The position numbers and the translations under genes were made by a program. From positions 1 through 59,890 of the forward strand of contig NZ_BMEQ01000023.1 in the NCBI RefSeq assembly GCF_014636775.1: a stretch of 59,890 bases of DNA, written 5' to 3'. How positions within the stretch are numbered: the first letter of the stretch is position 1; every line of letters begins with the position of its first letter. This document shows, in pieces, positions 40,231 to 49,468 of this stretch. The DNA is from Kocuria dechangensis. Its GTDB lineage: Bacteria > Actinomycetota > Actinomycetes > Actinomycetales > Micrococcaceae. The notes beneath the pieces are model-generated. The model was not told the DNA's origin and searched no databases. It saw nothing but the letters and a program-made list of their open reading frames with translations.

Positions 40231-40911
40231 ATGAACGACCCCCTGAGCATCGTCCCCGACAGTCTTGCCGCGGTGCCCAGCCCCCTCGATGCGGTGGTGA
40301 GCCCCGCGGCGCAACGACAGTTCCTGGAGGGCATGCGGTTTCCCATCTCGTGCACCGGTTCGTCGGGGACGGTGAGGAGCCCCCAGTTGCGCCGGCTCTC
40401 GGGCACCGGCGGCTACGAGGTGGTCCTGCAGTTCCTGGCCCACTACGTCGCCCTGGCGCTTCCGGACCCGGTTGCGACCGAGGGCAGCTTCTGGGCCATG
40501 GAAGCGGTCATCGACTCCCACACACCGGTGGAGGAACCACAGCAGCTGGTGCGGCTCAGCGTGCACGGCGTGGCGGTGGCGACCGTGGTGGAGGACCCCG
40601 ACGGGGACGGTGAGACGCCCCTGGTGTGCCTGGCCCTGGCCCCGGCACCGGAGGTGGGCCGGGCCTACTCCCCGGAGCCGACCTACCTGGATGTCGACGG
40701 GGTCCCGGCGCCTGCTCAGCAGGCCGAGGGGACCGCCGAGGACCTGAGCCGGGCGCTGCTGGCGGACGCGGATCTGCTCTCTGCGGGGCGCCGGGCCGTG
40801 GTGGGACTGATGCGCCTGGGCCCCACCGGCAGCGTGCGGCACGAACGCGATCTCGCCGATGTCGTGTTCAGCACCCTCACCGGGATGGAGAGCCTCGCCG
40901 CCTCCGGATGA
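40231..40911 (+). CDS. Hypothetical cytoplasmic protein (226 residues)
   Basis: No membrane segment or signal peptide. The N-terminal 80 residues are mixed, residues 60-140 have beta-rich character (VRLSVHGVAVATVVEDP), and the C-terminal quarter is helical (EDLSRALLADADLLSAGRRAVVGLMRLG). I do not recognise a family. The ribosome site GGAGG seven bases before the ATG is near ideal, so the gene is credible. A 14-base-pair hairpin separates it from the next gene. Confidence 0.6.
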   Translation: MNDPLSIVPDSLAAVPSPLDAVVSPAAQRQFLEGMRFPISCTGSSGTVRSPQLRRLSGTGGYEVVLQFLAHYVALALPDPVATEGSFWAMEAVIDSHTPVEEPQQLVRLSVHGVAVATVVEDPDGDGETPLVCLALAPAPEVGRAYSPEPTYLDVDGVPAPAQQAEGTAEDLSRALLADADLLSAGRRAVVGLMRLGPTGSVRHERDLADVVFSTLTGMESLAASG

Positions 40912-40991
40912 CCACCATGACCACGTCGTCGTTCAACCTCCCGTCTCCCGTCATTAACCCGTCCTGACTACGGTCGGCACAGCTGAGCGGA

Positions 40992-41022
40992 GGCCGTCCG
41001 GGCGGTGACCGCCCGGACGGCC
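40992..41022 (+). terminator. Hairpin between 40231 gene and the DUF6454-like gene
   Basis: Perfect 14-base arms (GGCCGTCCGGGCGG) with loop TGA. It ends one base before an in-frame ATG at 41023, which makes that ATG an unlikely start. Confidence 0.7.
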
Positions 41023-41043
41023 ATGGACTGTGGAGGGGTTTCA

Positions 41044-42015
41044 TTGGCGACCGGACACCAGGGCATGCGGAGCAGGATCCTGCGGGGGGCGACCGTGGCG
41101 GGGCTGAGCACGGCGCTGCTCCTGCCGACGGGGACGGCGGCGGCCTCCCAGGGCGGGGCGGACCGACTCGATCTGGAGGCGCAGGCCGTCGCCCAGCTGA
41201 CCCGCAGCACCCAGTGGGAGCAGCAGGCGAGGATCCCCCTGGACTTCGACACCTTCCACCCCCAGGGCATGACGCTGGTGGGGGAGCACATCTTCATCAG
41301 CAGCGTGGAGATCATCGAGCCCACCCAGAAGCACCCCGCCCCGGTGGACGGGACGGACCGCACGGCAGGCAGGGGACAGGGCCACGTCTTCGTGGTCACC
41401 CGCGAGGGGGAGCTGGTCAAGGACATCGAACTCGGCGAGGGCGACGTCTACCACCCGGGCGGCATCGACTTCGACGGCGAGAGCGTGTGGGTGCCGGTGG
41501 CCGAGTACCGCCCCGACAGCCGCTCGATCGTCTACAGCATCGACCCGGAGACCTTCGAGGTCACCGAGCAGTTCCGCTACGACGACCACGTGGGCGGTGT
41601 GGTGCGCGACGAGCGGACGTGCAGGATCCACGGCGTCAGCTGGGGGTCCCGGGACCTGTTCACCTGGTCCAGGACGGGCCGGATCCAGGACGTGGTGGCC
41701 AACGAGAGCCACATGGTCGACCACCAGGACTGCGAGTACTCCGGCGGCGTTACCCAGATCTGCACCGGCGTCACCAACCTGGCCACCCCCGAGGGCGGCA
41801 CCTATGAGCTCGGTGGGATCGCGCTGCTGGATCTGAAGACGGACCGTGTCCTGCACGAGCTCCCGGTCCAGGAGTTCTCCACGGCCGGCCACTCCGTCAC
41901 CCGCAATCCGGTGGCCTTCGAGGCCGAGGGGGACACCCTGAGGATGTTCGCCGCTCCTGACGACGGCGAAGAGGCCAACGGCACAGAGCTGCTGGTCTAC
42001 GCCGCCCGTCCTTGA
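41044..42015 (+). CDS. Secreted DUF6454-like protein (beta-propeller character)
   Basis: 323 residues. The N-terminus has a signal peptide (LRGATVAGLSTALLLPTGTAAA). The mature part has alternating strands with FHPQGMTLVGEHIFISSVEI, YHPGGIDFDGESVWVPVAEY, YDDHVGGVVRD and MVDHQDCEYSG, as in the DUF6454/YncE-like propeller-like family. The role is unknown. A TTG at 41044 with GGAGG six to seven bases upstream fits best; ATG at 41065 is an alternative. Confidence 0.65.
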   Translation: MATGHQGMRSRILRGATVAGLSTALLLPTGTAAASQGGADRLDLEAQAVAQLTRSTQWEQQARIPLDFDTFHPQGMTLVGEHIFISSVEIIEPTQKHPAPVDGTDRTAGRGQGHVFVVTREGELVKDIELGEGDVYHPGGIDFDGESVWVPVAEYRPDSRSIVYSIDPETFEVTEQFRYDDHVGGVVRDERTCRIHGVSWGSRDLFTWSRTGRIQDVVANESHMVDHQDCEYSGGVTQICTGVTNLATPEGGTYELGGIALLDLKTDRVLHELPVQEFSTAGHSVTRNPVAFEAEGDTLRMFAAPDDGEEANGTELLVYAARP

Positions 42016-42203
42016 GGGCCGGCTCGCCGCACGCCTGAGCGGCCGGGACGGGCAGGAGGTGCGGCGCCGGATCCGGGAGATCCGCGCCGCGCTACGGAAC
42101 GGCTGCCCTCGGCACCCCGCCGCTGGTGCCACCCTCCGGCCGAGGACCTGGAGGAGGGAGAACGCGGCCGGTGGGCCGCGGCGGCCGTGCGCGCCGTGAG
42201 CGG

Positions 42204-42650
42204 CTACCGGCGCACGACCAGGACCGGGCAGTGCGCGTGGGCGACCAGCGCGGAGCTGACCGAGCCCATGATCATCCCGAGGACCCCGCCGACGCCGCGG
42301 GGTCCGACCACCAGCATCCGGGCGTTCCTGCTCTCCTCGATCAGGAGATCGGCGGGGCGTCCCCGCAGCAGCCTGGTGCTCAGGGCCGCCGGCCGGTGCG
42401 GGCCGAAGACCTCCTCGAGGGTGCTCTCGAGCATCCGTTCGCTGTCGGCGCGGAACGCGTCGGGATCGATCTCCGGGATGTACCCGTAGGAGGCCACATG
42501 CATCGTGGGGTCCTCCCAGCAGGAGACGGCCTCCAGTGGAGCGCCCAGTGCCTGCGCCAGGCGGGCTCCTTCCCGCAGCGCCTCCTTCGAGTCGTCGGAG
42601 CCGTCCACGCCCACGATGATGCGGCCGCTGCTGTCCGGGAAGTCGCTCAT
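42204..42650 (-). CDS. Universal stress protein family protein
   Basis: 148 residues of one USP domain. IIVGVDGSDDSKEALREGARLAQ forms the first strand and helix, and GPRGVGGVLGMIMGSVSSALVAHAHCPVLVV carries the G-2x-G-9x-G(S) ATP-binding pattern. It likely binds ATP and acts in stress survival. It lies downstream of Hsp20 with a hairpin between, so it may have its own promoter. Confidence 0.9.
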   Translation of the reverse strand: MSDFPDSSGRIIVGVDGSDDSKEALREGARLAQALGAPLEAVSCWEDPTMHVASYGYIPEIDPDAFRADSERMLESTLEEVFGPHRPAALSTRLLRGRPADLLIEESRNARMLVVGPRGVGGVLGMIMGSVSSALVAHAHCPVLVVRR

Positions 42651-42668
42651 GCTGGTTCCTCCGGTCGG

Positions 42669-42696
42669 GGGCCGGCAGCCGCGCGGCTGCCGGCCC
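42669..42696 (-). terminator. Hairpin after the Hsp20 gene
   Basis: Perfect 12-base arms (GGGCCGGCAGCC) with loop GCGC, between the hsp20 stop and the USP start. Confidence 0.65.
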
Positions 42697-42747
42697 GTGT
42701 GCTGGGACGGGACGGGTGTGCCGGGCCCGGACGGGCCGATGTCCCGC

Positions 42748-43182
42748 CTACGCGGAACCGCTGGTCTCGGAGCGGGTGACCGGGATCTTCCGCGTGGCCT
42801 GCTGCGGGGCCTGCTCGCGGATGGGCGCGCGCACCTCGAGGACCCCGTCGGTGTACGTGGCGCTGATGTCCTCGTCCTTGCAGCCTTCCGGCAGGGGCAG
42901 GGTGCGGGCGAAGGAGCCGTAGTGGAACTCGGAGCGGTAGCTGTCCTTGTCCTTGTGCTCGCTCCTCTGCTGCCGGGTGGCCCGCAGGTGCAGGGTGTCG
43001 TTGACCACGGTGAGGTCCACGTCCTTGTCCGGGTCGATGCCGGGCAGCTCCGCCCGGATCACCATGGTGTTGCCGTCCTGGAACTCCTCCACCCGCGGCC
43101 ACGCCGTCTGGAGGTCTCCCTCCATCAGACGGCGGAAGGGTTCGAGCATGTCGAAACTGTCTCGGCGCATCAATCCGGCCAT
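42748..43182 (-). CDS. Small heat-shock protein (Hsp20/alpha-crystallin)
   Basis: 144 residues. A short N-terminal arm (MRRDSFDMLEPFRRLMEGD) leads to the alpha-crystallin domain with TMVIRAELPGIDPDKDVDLTVVNDTLHLRA, GSFARTLPLPEGCKDEDI and YTDGVLEVRAP. A C-terminal RKIPVT provides the I-x-V/I-like anchor. It is an ATP-independent holdase chaperone. No HspR HAIR box or CIRCE element is obvious in the 240 bases upstream. Confidence 0.9.
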   Translation of the reverse strand: MAGLMRRDSFDMLEPFRRLMEGDLQTAWPRVEEFQDGNTMVIRAELPGIDPDKDVDLTVVNDTLHLRATRQQRSEHKDKDSYRSEFHYGSFARTLPLPEGCKDEDISATYTDGVLEVRAPIREQAPQQATRKIPVTRSETSGSA

Positions 43183-43422
43183 GACCTGACTCCTCGTTCT
43201 GAGCTCGTCGGCACCGGCCGCCTCCGGCCAGTGCGCCTGCCGTCCGCGGGCTGCGGCATCGGCGTCGGAGCTGCGCGGTGCGGCCGGGCACTTCCACGAT
43301 AGGCACCCACTGACGGAGGGGTAAGGCCCCGGCCTGACAAGTCCCGATGATGACGCCGACCGCGAGCGGGCCGGGACCTGTCGGTGCCGTGGCGATGGGG
43401 CAGAGACCGGGCGGCGGGGGAG

Positions 43423-43527
43423 TCAGTGCCCGCCGCGCGCAGCTCCGCCCGCGGCTCCGGAGAGCACGACGGCGGCCCCGCCGGCGCCCACCAGGCGCCG
43501 GAACAGGCAGCGGGTGGGCGCGGTCAT
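43423..43527 (-). CDS. Tiny protein translationally coupled to phoD
   Basis: 34 residues. The ATG overlaps the phoD stop (ATGA) and GGAGG lies six bases upstream, so translation is plausible. The sequence is basic then hydrophobic (CLFRRLVGAGGAAVVLSGAAGG), like a truncated signal or membrane peptide. It was too short for routine gene finders. Function unknown; chance is not excluded. Confidence 0.42.
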   Translation of the reverse strand: MTAPTRCLFRRLVGAGGAAVVLSGAAGGAARGGH

Positions 43528-45173
43528 CGCAGGCCTCCTGCGGCTCGGACCACGCGCTGGGTCCCGGCGGGGACCCGCCACGAGGTGGCCAGGCGGGCGG
43601 CGGCGGTCCGGTCGGTGCGGTCCGAGAGCACGTGGTAGCCCATCTGCACCCCCGCGGGGGTGACCTCCAGGACGCTGTATCCGTGGGAGTCGAGGTCCAG
43701 ATGCTTCACGTGCGGGTTCGCCGCCCGGAACGCCGTCTCCACGGACAGGGAGGCCGTGCGCGGGGGCACCGCGAGAAGGTCGTCGAGGTTGTCACTGGTG
43801 ACCGACGTGCACACCAGTTCCGTGGCCACCGAGTCACCGGTGAGCGGATAGGTCAGCGGGTGGGCGGGCAGGTCGCAGGCCCAGGCGGAGTGGATGTCGC
43901 CGGTGAGGAACACCGTGTCCCTGATCCCGTGGTCGCGCAGGTGGTCCAGGACCCGGGAGCGGTCGGCGGTGTAGCCGTCCCACTGGTCGACGTTGTAGGG
44001 CACGCCGTCGATCGGGTGGCCCCCATCAGCTCCTGGAGGGCGCCGATCTCGCCGGTGCTGAGGGTGGAGGGGAAGCGGACGGGGGCGATCATCACCGGGT
44101 TGCCGACCAGCTTCCACTGCGCCTCCGCGGTGGTCAGCCCCTCGAGCAGCCAGGACATCTGCTCGTCCCCGGTGAGCGTGCGGTCCGGGTCGTCGATCTG
44201 CGCCGAGACGGGGCCGGTGGCCTGCGCGCTGCGGTAGGAGCGCAGGTCCAGCATCGACAGGCTGGCCAGGGACCCGAAGGCCAACCGGCGGTACAGGGCG
44301 CCTCCGGGCTCCCAGCGCACGGGCATCCATTCCGCGTAGGCCTGCTGGGCCGCGGCCCGCCGCGCGGTCCAACTGCCCTCGGCGCCCTCGGTGTGGTTGC
44401 CCGCCCCACCGGCCCAGGCATCGTCGGCGGACTCGTGGTCGTCCCACGTCACGACGAACGTGACAGCCGCGTGCAGGGTCTGCAGGTCCGGGTCGGTCTT
44501 GTACTGGGCGTGCCGGCGGCGGTAGTGGTCCAGGACCGTCAGCTCCACCGGAGGGTCGTGCGGGCGGACCACGACGTCGCGGGCCTGGTACTCGCCCGGG
44601 GCGTACTCGTAGAGGTAGTCGCCCAGGTGGAGCACCAGATCCAGGTCCTCCCGCTGGGCCAGGTGGCGGTAGGAGGAGAACCAGCCGGCCTGCCAGTTCG
44701 CGCACGAGACCACCCCGATCCGCAGCCGGTCCACGGCCGCCCCGGGGGGCGGGCGTGGTGCGCGCCCGCCCGACCGGGGAGATCTCCCGGCCCCACCGGA
44801 AGCGGTACCAGTGGTCGGTGGCCGGCTGCAGCCCTCGGGGCTCGGCCTTCACCGTGTGGTCACGAGCAGGGCCGGTGCCCACGACACCGCGGGCCACGAT
44901 CCGTCCGAAGTCGGGGTCCGTGGCCACCTCCCACGTCACCGTCACCTCCGGCCCGGCCCCCGAGCCGGGCAGCGATTCCGGGGTGGGGGAGACACGGGTC
45001 CAGAGCAGGACGCCGTCCGGCAGCGGGTCCCCGGAGGCCACCCCGTGACGGAAGGCGGTGGTGGAGGCGGTGGCGGCTCGGGCGGCGGCAGGGACGGCGG
45101 CGCCGAGGGCGGCGCCGGTCACGGCGGCGACCCCGGCTGTGCGCAGGAGCCTGCGGCGAGTGAAAGAGGACAT
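43524..45173 (-). CDS. phoD: Alkaline phosphatase D family phosphodiesterase, interrupted by two compensating frameshifts
   Basis: A twin-arginine signal ([17 protein letters not shown]) begins the protein. Conserved PhoD motifs are [25 protein letters not shown] and [10 protein letters not shown], all needed for metal and phosphate binding. The middle of the protein (about 44030-44740) reads in a different frame from both ends. One extra G lies in the run of six at 44744-44749. One base is missing from the C run at 44020-44024. Correcting both gives a continuous protein of about 550 residues. Both changes are in homopolymers, so sequencing error is likely, but a true pseudogene is not excluded. 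The product would be exported by Tat and release phosphate outside the cell. Confidence 0.8.
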   Translation of the reverse strand: MSSFTRRRLLRTAGVAAVTGAALGAAVPAAARAATASTTAFRHGVASGDPLPDGVLLWTRVSPTPESLPGSGAGPEVTVTWEVATDPDFGRIVARGVVGTGPARDHTVKAEPRGLQPATDHWYRFRWGREISPVGRARTTPAPRGGRGPAADRGGLVRELAGRLVLLLPPPGPAGGPGSGAPPGRLPLRVRPGRVPGPRRRGPPARPSGGADGPGPLPPPARPVQDRPGPADPARGCHVRRDVGRPRVRRRCLGRWGGQPHRGRRGQLDRAAGRGPAGLRGMDARALGARRRPVPPVGLRVPGQPVDAGPALLPQRAGHRPRLGADRRPGPHAHRGRADVLAARGADHRGGAVEAGRQPGDDRPRPLPLHPQHRRDRRPPGADGGHPIDGVPYNVDQWDGYTADRSRVLDHLRDHGIRDTVFLTGDIHSAWACDLPAHPLTYPLTGDSVATELVCTSVTSDNLDDLLAVPPRTASLSVETAFRAANPHVKHLDLDSHGYSVLEVTPAGVQMGYHVLSDRTDRTAAARLATSWRVPAGTQRVVRAAGGLR

Positions 45174-45625
45174 GCCCTGATTACACCCCGGGCGCTCCGT
45201 CCGGGAGCGCTGGTGGGCGGCGGGTCCGGAGAATGTTCACCGGATCGTCCGGGCCTGCACCGCACGTCCCGGTCTGCCCGCCGGCGGTGGCCGGGGCGGC
45301 CGGAGTCAGGAGGATGCCCTGGCCGGACAGGTGGCGAACGGCCAGGGCATCCCGCGGGGATCCCTGGGGGGTGGATCCGCACCGCGGCGTCAGAGGTCGG
45401 GGGCCCTGCTGACCCCCGAACGGTATGCAGGGCCGGTGGCCGTCCGGCAAACCCCGGGTGAACATCGGGTCGGGCCGCGCCGCTCCGTGCTGGATCCTGG
45501 GACGGGTCGTGGGCGGGAGCGTCTCCACGAGTACATGGTCCAGGCCCACGCAGCGGGGTGCCGGACGCGGTCCAGCAGCGCGATCCGGTGCCGCCACGCC
45601 AGTAGCGGCCGGGTTCGGAACCGGC
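45174..45625. other. Intergenic region between betT and phoD
   Basis: 452 bases with no supported gene. It contains GCGCTCC…GGAGCGC (about 45189-45207) and TCGGGGG…CCCCCGA (about 45397-45419). The latter may end betT transcription. Confidence 0.4.
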
Positions 45626-47869
45626 TCATTTCCCGTCCTCGACCGAGCCGTCGGGGACGTGCGGAGTCGACCCTGTGACGGGCGGCGGGGGAGTCAGAAC
45701 GGAGGCGTAGGCGTGCTCGGTGGAGTACCGGAGGAACGACAGGTGAGCTTCGTAGCGGTCGAGGACGTCGTTGATGAGCTGCTGCTGGGTCAGGCCCATG
45801 AGGTCGTAGCCTTCGCTGCCCGTCTGCGTGAAGACCTCGAGCCTGTAGTAGACGTCGGTCTCCTTGGACATGCTCCGGGCCCCGATCATCGGCACCGGAG
45901 CCTTGACCGCCGCCACCTGGTAGTGGAAGTCGCGGTGGTCGTCCATGGGGACGAGCAATGTGTGCTCGTCGATGCCCGTTTCGGGGTTCCGGGTCCTGGA
46001 GAGCTCTGCCCTGTAGCCGAGCGTCTGGAACTCCTCGGCGACATCCCGCAGGGCCGGATCCACGACGCGGTCGACGAAGTGGGCGACCGCCTTCTGCGAG
46101 GGATAGGACCGCAGCCGTGCCAGACGCTGCTTCCACGTCTTCTCCGGGACCTGACCGCCGTCGGCCGCGGCGAAGCGCCGGCGCAGGGTCCGGCCCTCGC
46201 GTTCGGCCCGCTCCATCCTCAGCACCTTCGAGAACGAGGCCATGACGAGGTACGCGATGATCGTCACCGGCAGCGCGAAGATGAGCGTGGCGTACTCCAT
46301 GGTGGTGACACCGCCGGCCATGAGCATGGCGATGGTGAGGATCGCCGTCAGCAGCGCCCAGAAGATGCGCAGCCACTTCGCCCCGTCCTGGGCCGGGTCG
46401 GGAATGAAGGAGGAGAAGTTCGACATCACCATGGCCCCGGAGTTGGCGCTCGTCAGGTAGAACAGGAGCCCGGACAGGGTCGCCAGCCCGATGAGGAACG
46501 CCGCCCCGGGGAACATCTCGAGGAGCGAGTACCAGCCCTGTTCTGGGCTCTCCATGGACAGCCGCGCGAACTCGGTGTTGCCGTTGAGCACCTCGTGCAT
46601 CGCGGAGTTGCCGAAGATGGTGACGATGAAGAAGTCGCACAGCACCGGTGCGGTGATGGCCGCGATGACGAACTCCCGCAGCGTCCTGCCCCGTGAGATC
46701 CGGGCGAGGAACAGGCCGACGAAGGGCCCCCAGGCCAGCCAGAAGGCCCAGAAGAACAGGGTCCAGCCCGCCATCCAGTCGGAGCCGCCGTCGACGTAGG
46801 CGAAGGTCTGCAGCGTCCGCTCGGGAAGCGTGAGGACGAAACGCCCGATGTTCTCCACCATGGCGTTCAGCAGAAAGGCGGTCTCGCCGGTGACCAGGAT
46901 GTACAGCATCATCGCGCCCGCGCTCCAGAGGTTGAGCTCGGAGATCAGCCGGATGCCCTTGTCCACGCCCGAGGTGCAGGCGGCCACCGTCATGACCACG
47001 GCCATCAGCACGAGGGCGACCTGCAGCGCCAGTCCTTCCGTGAACCCGAAGAGCCAGGCGAATCCCACGTTCAGGAGCACCACGCCGATGCCCATCGAGG
47101 TCGCCACGCCGAACACCGTGCCCACGAGGGCGAAGATGTCGATGACATCGCCGGTGGCACCGCGCACGCGCTTGCCGAGCAGCGGATACAGGGCGGCCCG
47201 GATCGAGAGCGGCATTCCCCAGCGGTAGGCGAAGTAGCCCATGGCCATGCCGAGCAGGGCGTACATCGACCAGCCCGCCACGCCGTAGTGGAACATCGTC
47301 CAGACGACGGCGTCCTGGGCGGCCTCGGCCGACCGCGGATCGACCGACGGCGGAGAGACGTACTGCGTGACCGGTCCGGTCACGGAGTAGAACAGCATGT
47401 CGATGCCCACGCCGGCGGCGAAGAGCATCGCGACCCAGGTGAAGAGCTTGTACTGGGGGCGGGAATGGTCGGGGCCGAGCCGGACGCTGCCCTCCTTGGA
47501 GAAGGCCACCCACAGGACGAAGAGGATCACCAGGGTCACCGTGAGGACGTAGAACCAGCCCAGGTTGATCGCAATCCAGCGGACGGTCTCGTGCATGACG
47601 GACGCGGCGTTCGCCGGGGCCATCATCGCCCACAGGGAGAAGGCGAGGATGACCACGGAGGAGATGACGAAGACACGCCAGTTGACACGGGACCCGCGGT
47701 CCTCGGCGAGCTCCGCCGGTCCCTTGCTCAGCTCGGTGCTGGAGATCGGTGGCAGCTCGTCCTCGGGGACGTGCGATCTGCGGCGTACGGCCGCTCCGAA
47801 CCGCTCGCGCTCGAGCATCGCCCTGAGCGGTTCGCTCTCCGGCCGTTGCGTGTCTTCTGCGTCCGCCAT
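45626..47869 (-). CDS. betT: BCCT family choline/betaine transporter
   Basis: 747 residues. Twelve membrane helices include the BCCT signature region FFWAFWLAWGPFVGLFLARISRGRTLREF and, earlier, FHYGVAGWSMYALLGMAMGYFAYRWGMPL, whose aromatic residues line the quaternary ammonium site. The roughly 65-residue N-terminal tail and the long C-terminal domain (about 180 residues, ending in helices such as YDLMGLTQQQLINDVLDRYEAHL) are typical of BetT, where the tail senses osmotic stress. Uptake of choline for glycine betaine synthesis is the likely role. No betA/betB genes are in the window. Confidence 0.87.
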   Translation of the reverse strand: MADAEDTQRPESEPLRAMLERERFGAAVRRRSHVPEDELPPISSTELSKGPAELAEDRGSRVNWRVFVISSVVILAFSLWAMMAPANAASVMHETVRWIAINLGWFYVLTVTLVILFVLWVAFSKEGSVRLGPDHSRPQYKLFTWVAMLFAAGVGIDMLFYSVTGPVTQYVSPPSVDPRSAEAAQDAVVWTMFHYGVAGWSMYALLGMAMGYFAYRWGMPLSIRAALYPLLGKRVRGATGDVIDIFALVGTVFGVATSMGIGVVLLNVGFAWLFGFTEGLALQVALVLMAVVMTVAACTSGVDKGIRLISELNLWSAGAMMLYILVTGETAFLLNAMVENIGRFVLTLPERTLQTFAYVDGGSDWMAGWTLFFWAFWLAWGPFVGLFLARISRGRTLREFVIAAITAPVLCDFFIVTIFGNSAMHEVLNGNTEFARLSMESPEQGWYSLLEMFPGAAFLIGLATLSGLLFYLTSANSGAMVMSNFSSFIPDPAQDGAKWLRIFWALLTAILTIAMLMAGGVTTMEYATLIFALPVTIIAYLVMASFSKVLRMERAEREGRTLRRRFAAADGGQVPEKTWKQRLARLRSYPSQKAVAHFVDRVVDPALRDVAEEFQTLGYRAELSRTRNPETGIDEHTLLVPMDDHRDFHYQVAAVKAPVPMIGARSMSKETDVYYRLEVFTQTGSEGYDLMGLTQQQLINDVLDRYEAHLSFLRYSTEHAYASVLTPPPPVTGSTPHVPDGSVEDGK

Positions 47870-48152
47870 TCACTTCACCCTTCGTCCGGGAACAGGATCG
47901 GGGCCGCGCGGAACGGTACACCGCGTCTGCCTCGGATCCGAGGGAAGGGGAGAGAAATATTCACCTGCACAGGGCGTGTCGTCGCGCAACCATCCTGGAC
48001 ATGGTATGCCGCCGGGGGCAAGACCCTTAATTTGCATCCCGTGTCAAACAAATGTCCGGGGTCGTCCCGCTCGCCGCAGGGCGCGCGCGGACCCATGCGG
48101 ACCACGGGGAGAAGCCTTCGGATCGAGAGGGCGTCCGTTCCCTGCCGGGCCT
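47870..48152. other. Intergenic region upstream of betT
   Basis: 283 bases between the divergent betT start and the OsmC stop. AT-richer patches near 47945-48050 may hold the betT promoter. No gene is seen. Confidence 0.4.
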
Positions 48153-48617
48153 CTACCGGGCGTCGCCCGAGGTGCCGTCGAGGCCCACGGTGATGTCGTG
48201 GCCGACGGCGCTGCCGTGCTCCACCGTCCGCGAGACCGTGCAGTACTTGTCGTGGGACAGGGCGACGAGGCGCTCGACCATGCCGGCGGCCTTGCGACCG
48301 CCGGCGTCGTCGGGGAACGAGAGGTGGAAGGAGAGGTGCAGGTCCTCCAAGCGGTTCGCGCCGTTCTCCTCGACGATCTTGCGCCCGGTGGCCTCGACCC
48401 GGAACTCCGAGGGCTCCGTGCTGCGAGAGGTCGCGGTGTCCACGTCGATGGCGGAGCACCCGGCAATCGCGGCCAGCAGGAGCTCCACGGGGGACAGCAG
48501 GCCCTCACCCTGGCCGAAGGCGAGCTCGGCGCCCGCCGCGTTGCGGGCGATGTAGTGGCCGGTGGCGGTGCGGGACAGCTCGACGGACCGCAGCACGGGG
48601 TCTTGGACTTCACTCAT
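48153..48617 (-). CDS. OsmC family protein
   Basis: 154 residues. GEGLLSPVELLLAAIAGCSAIDVD contains the first conserved Cys region, and ALSHDKYCTVSRTVEHGSAVGHDITV the second cysteine. Both peroxidatic cysteines needed for OsmC/Ohr-type organic peroxide reduction are present. It acts in the cytoplasm in peroxide defence. The start is ATG at 48617. Confidence 0.88.
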   Translation of the reverse strand: MSEVQDPVLRSVELSRTATGHYIARNAAGAELAFGQGEGLLSPVELLLAAIAGCSAIDVDTATSRSTEPSEFRVEATGRKIVEENGANRLEDLHLSFHLSFPDDAGGRKAAGMVERLVALSHDKYCTVSRTVEHGSAVGHDITVGLDGTSGDAR

Positions 48618-48643
48618 GAGCCCATGATGCCAAGTCCACCCGC

Positions 48644-48823
48644 AGCGCTGCCGAGGACCTTCGCCCGGAGGCGACCGACGGTCCCTTCGCGTCCGGCTCC
48701 GGTGCCCTGGTGCGGGGGACGACGCCGGCGCTGACCATGGCGATGGCCGGCCGCGGCACGTACTGCGACGACCTCATCGGGGCCGGGGTCCCCACGATGA
48801 GAGCTCGCTGCCCGGCCGGCTGA
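48644..48823 (+). pseudogene. Possible C-terminal remnant of a mycothiol-dependent isomerase-like gene
   Basis: One frame reads AEDLRPEATDGPFASGSGAL … ALTMAMAGRGTYCDDLIGAG and ends at a stop. The closing pattern (LAxxGRxxxxDDLxGxGVPTLR) resembles the end of the maleylpyruvate isomerase (mycothiol-dependent) family. There is no upstream domain and no start. Only a short match supports this, so it is tentative. Confidence 0.33.
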
Positions 48824-48991
48824 GGCCCGACCCGCGAGCGCCGGCAGGGTGCGACGACCCGTCCGGAGTGTTGCGGCGGAGGGTCACGATTCGGCGGCTG
48901 GTGGGCGGCAGCTCTTGAAGCGGCTGCCGGCCGGCGCGTGAACTGGAGTCGTCAGCCCGTGAGCGGGCAGGGCGTCGTCGAGGGGAACGTC

Positions 48992-49468
48992 ATGAGCGCC
49001 ACCGTCCGTCCGTCGCAGCAGTCCCGGCGCCCCACCGGCACCAGGGCGGGGATCATCCTGGGGGTCCTCGTCGCGGTCTCGGCGTTCCTGGTCAGCCCCT
49101 GGGTGTTCGAGCCGGCCCCCGAGGCCCCGACCCCGACGGGGGTGCAGCTGCCGCTGTTCGTCCTCCTGGCGGCCATCGACGCCGTGGTGTTCGGCGCGGG
49201 GGTCTTCGTCGCGATCGCGGGACGAGCCCTGATCGCGCCCGTGTTCAGCACTCCGGGCCGCGCGACCGCGACCCATCTGGCGCTGACGTGGCTGCTCATC
49301 TCCTGGTGGCTGCACGACGGACTGCACCTGGTGGTCGGCCTGCACCTGGATCAGCTGCTCGTCATCGAGTACACCTTCCACGTCACCCTCATGGCCGCGG
49401 CCGCGGTGGTGGTGTGGACCCTCGCCCGGCAGGCCAGGGATCGCAGGCCCAGCCGGCCAGCAGCTTGA
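48992..49468 (+). CDS. Four-helix membrane protein, unknown function
   Basis: 158 residues with four hydrophobic helices (ILGVLVAVSAFLVSPWVF, LFVLLAAIDAVVFGAGVFVAI, LALTWLLISWWLHDGLHLVV and FHVTLMAAAAVVVWTLA). A WLHDGLHLVVGLHLDQLL stretch is rich in histidine, which could ligate metal. No family is recognised. The ATG at 48992 has a GAGGGGAA site. The 3' end overlaps the divergent-strand regulator gene by 80 bases, a convergent overlap. Confidence 0.65.
   Translation: MSATVRPSQQSRRPTGTRAGIILGVLVAVSAFLVSPWVFEPAPEAPTPTGVQLPLFVLLAAIDAVVFGAGVFVAIAGRALIAPVFSTPGRATATHLALTWLLISWWLHDGLHLVVGLHLDQLLVIEYTFHVTLMAAAAVVVWTLARQARDRRPSRPAA

Noticed and set aside
45390-45625. A gene between phoD and betT
   Set aside because: Frames here have no ribosome sites and random GC-rich composition.
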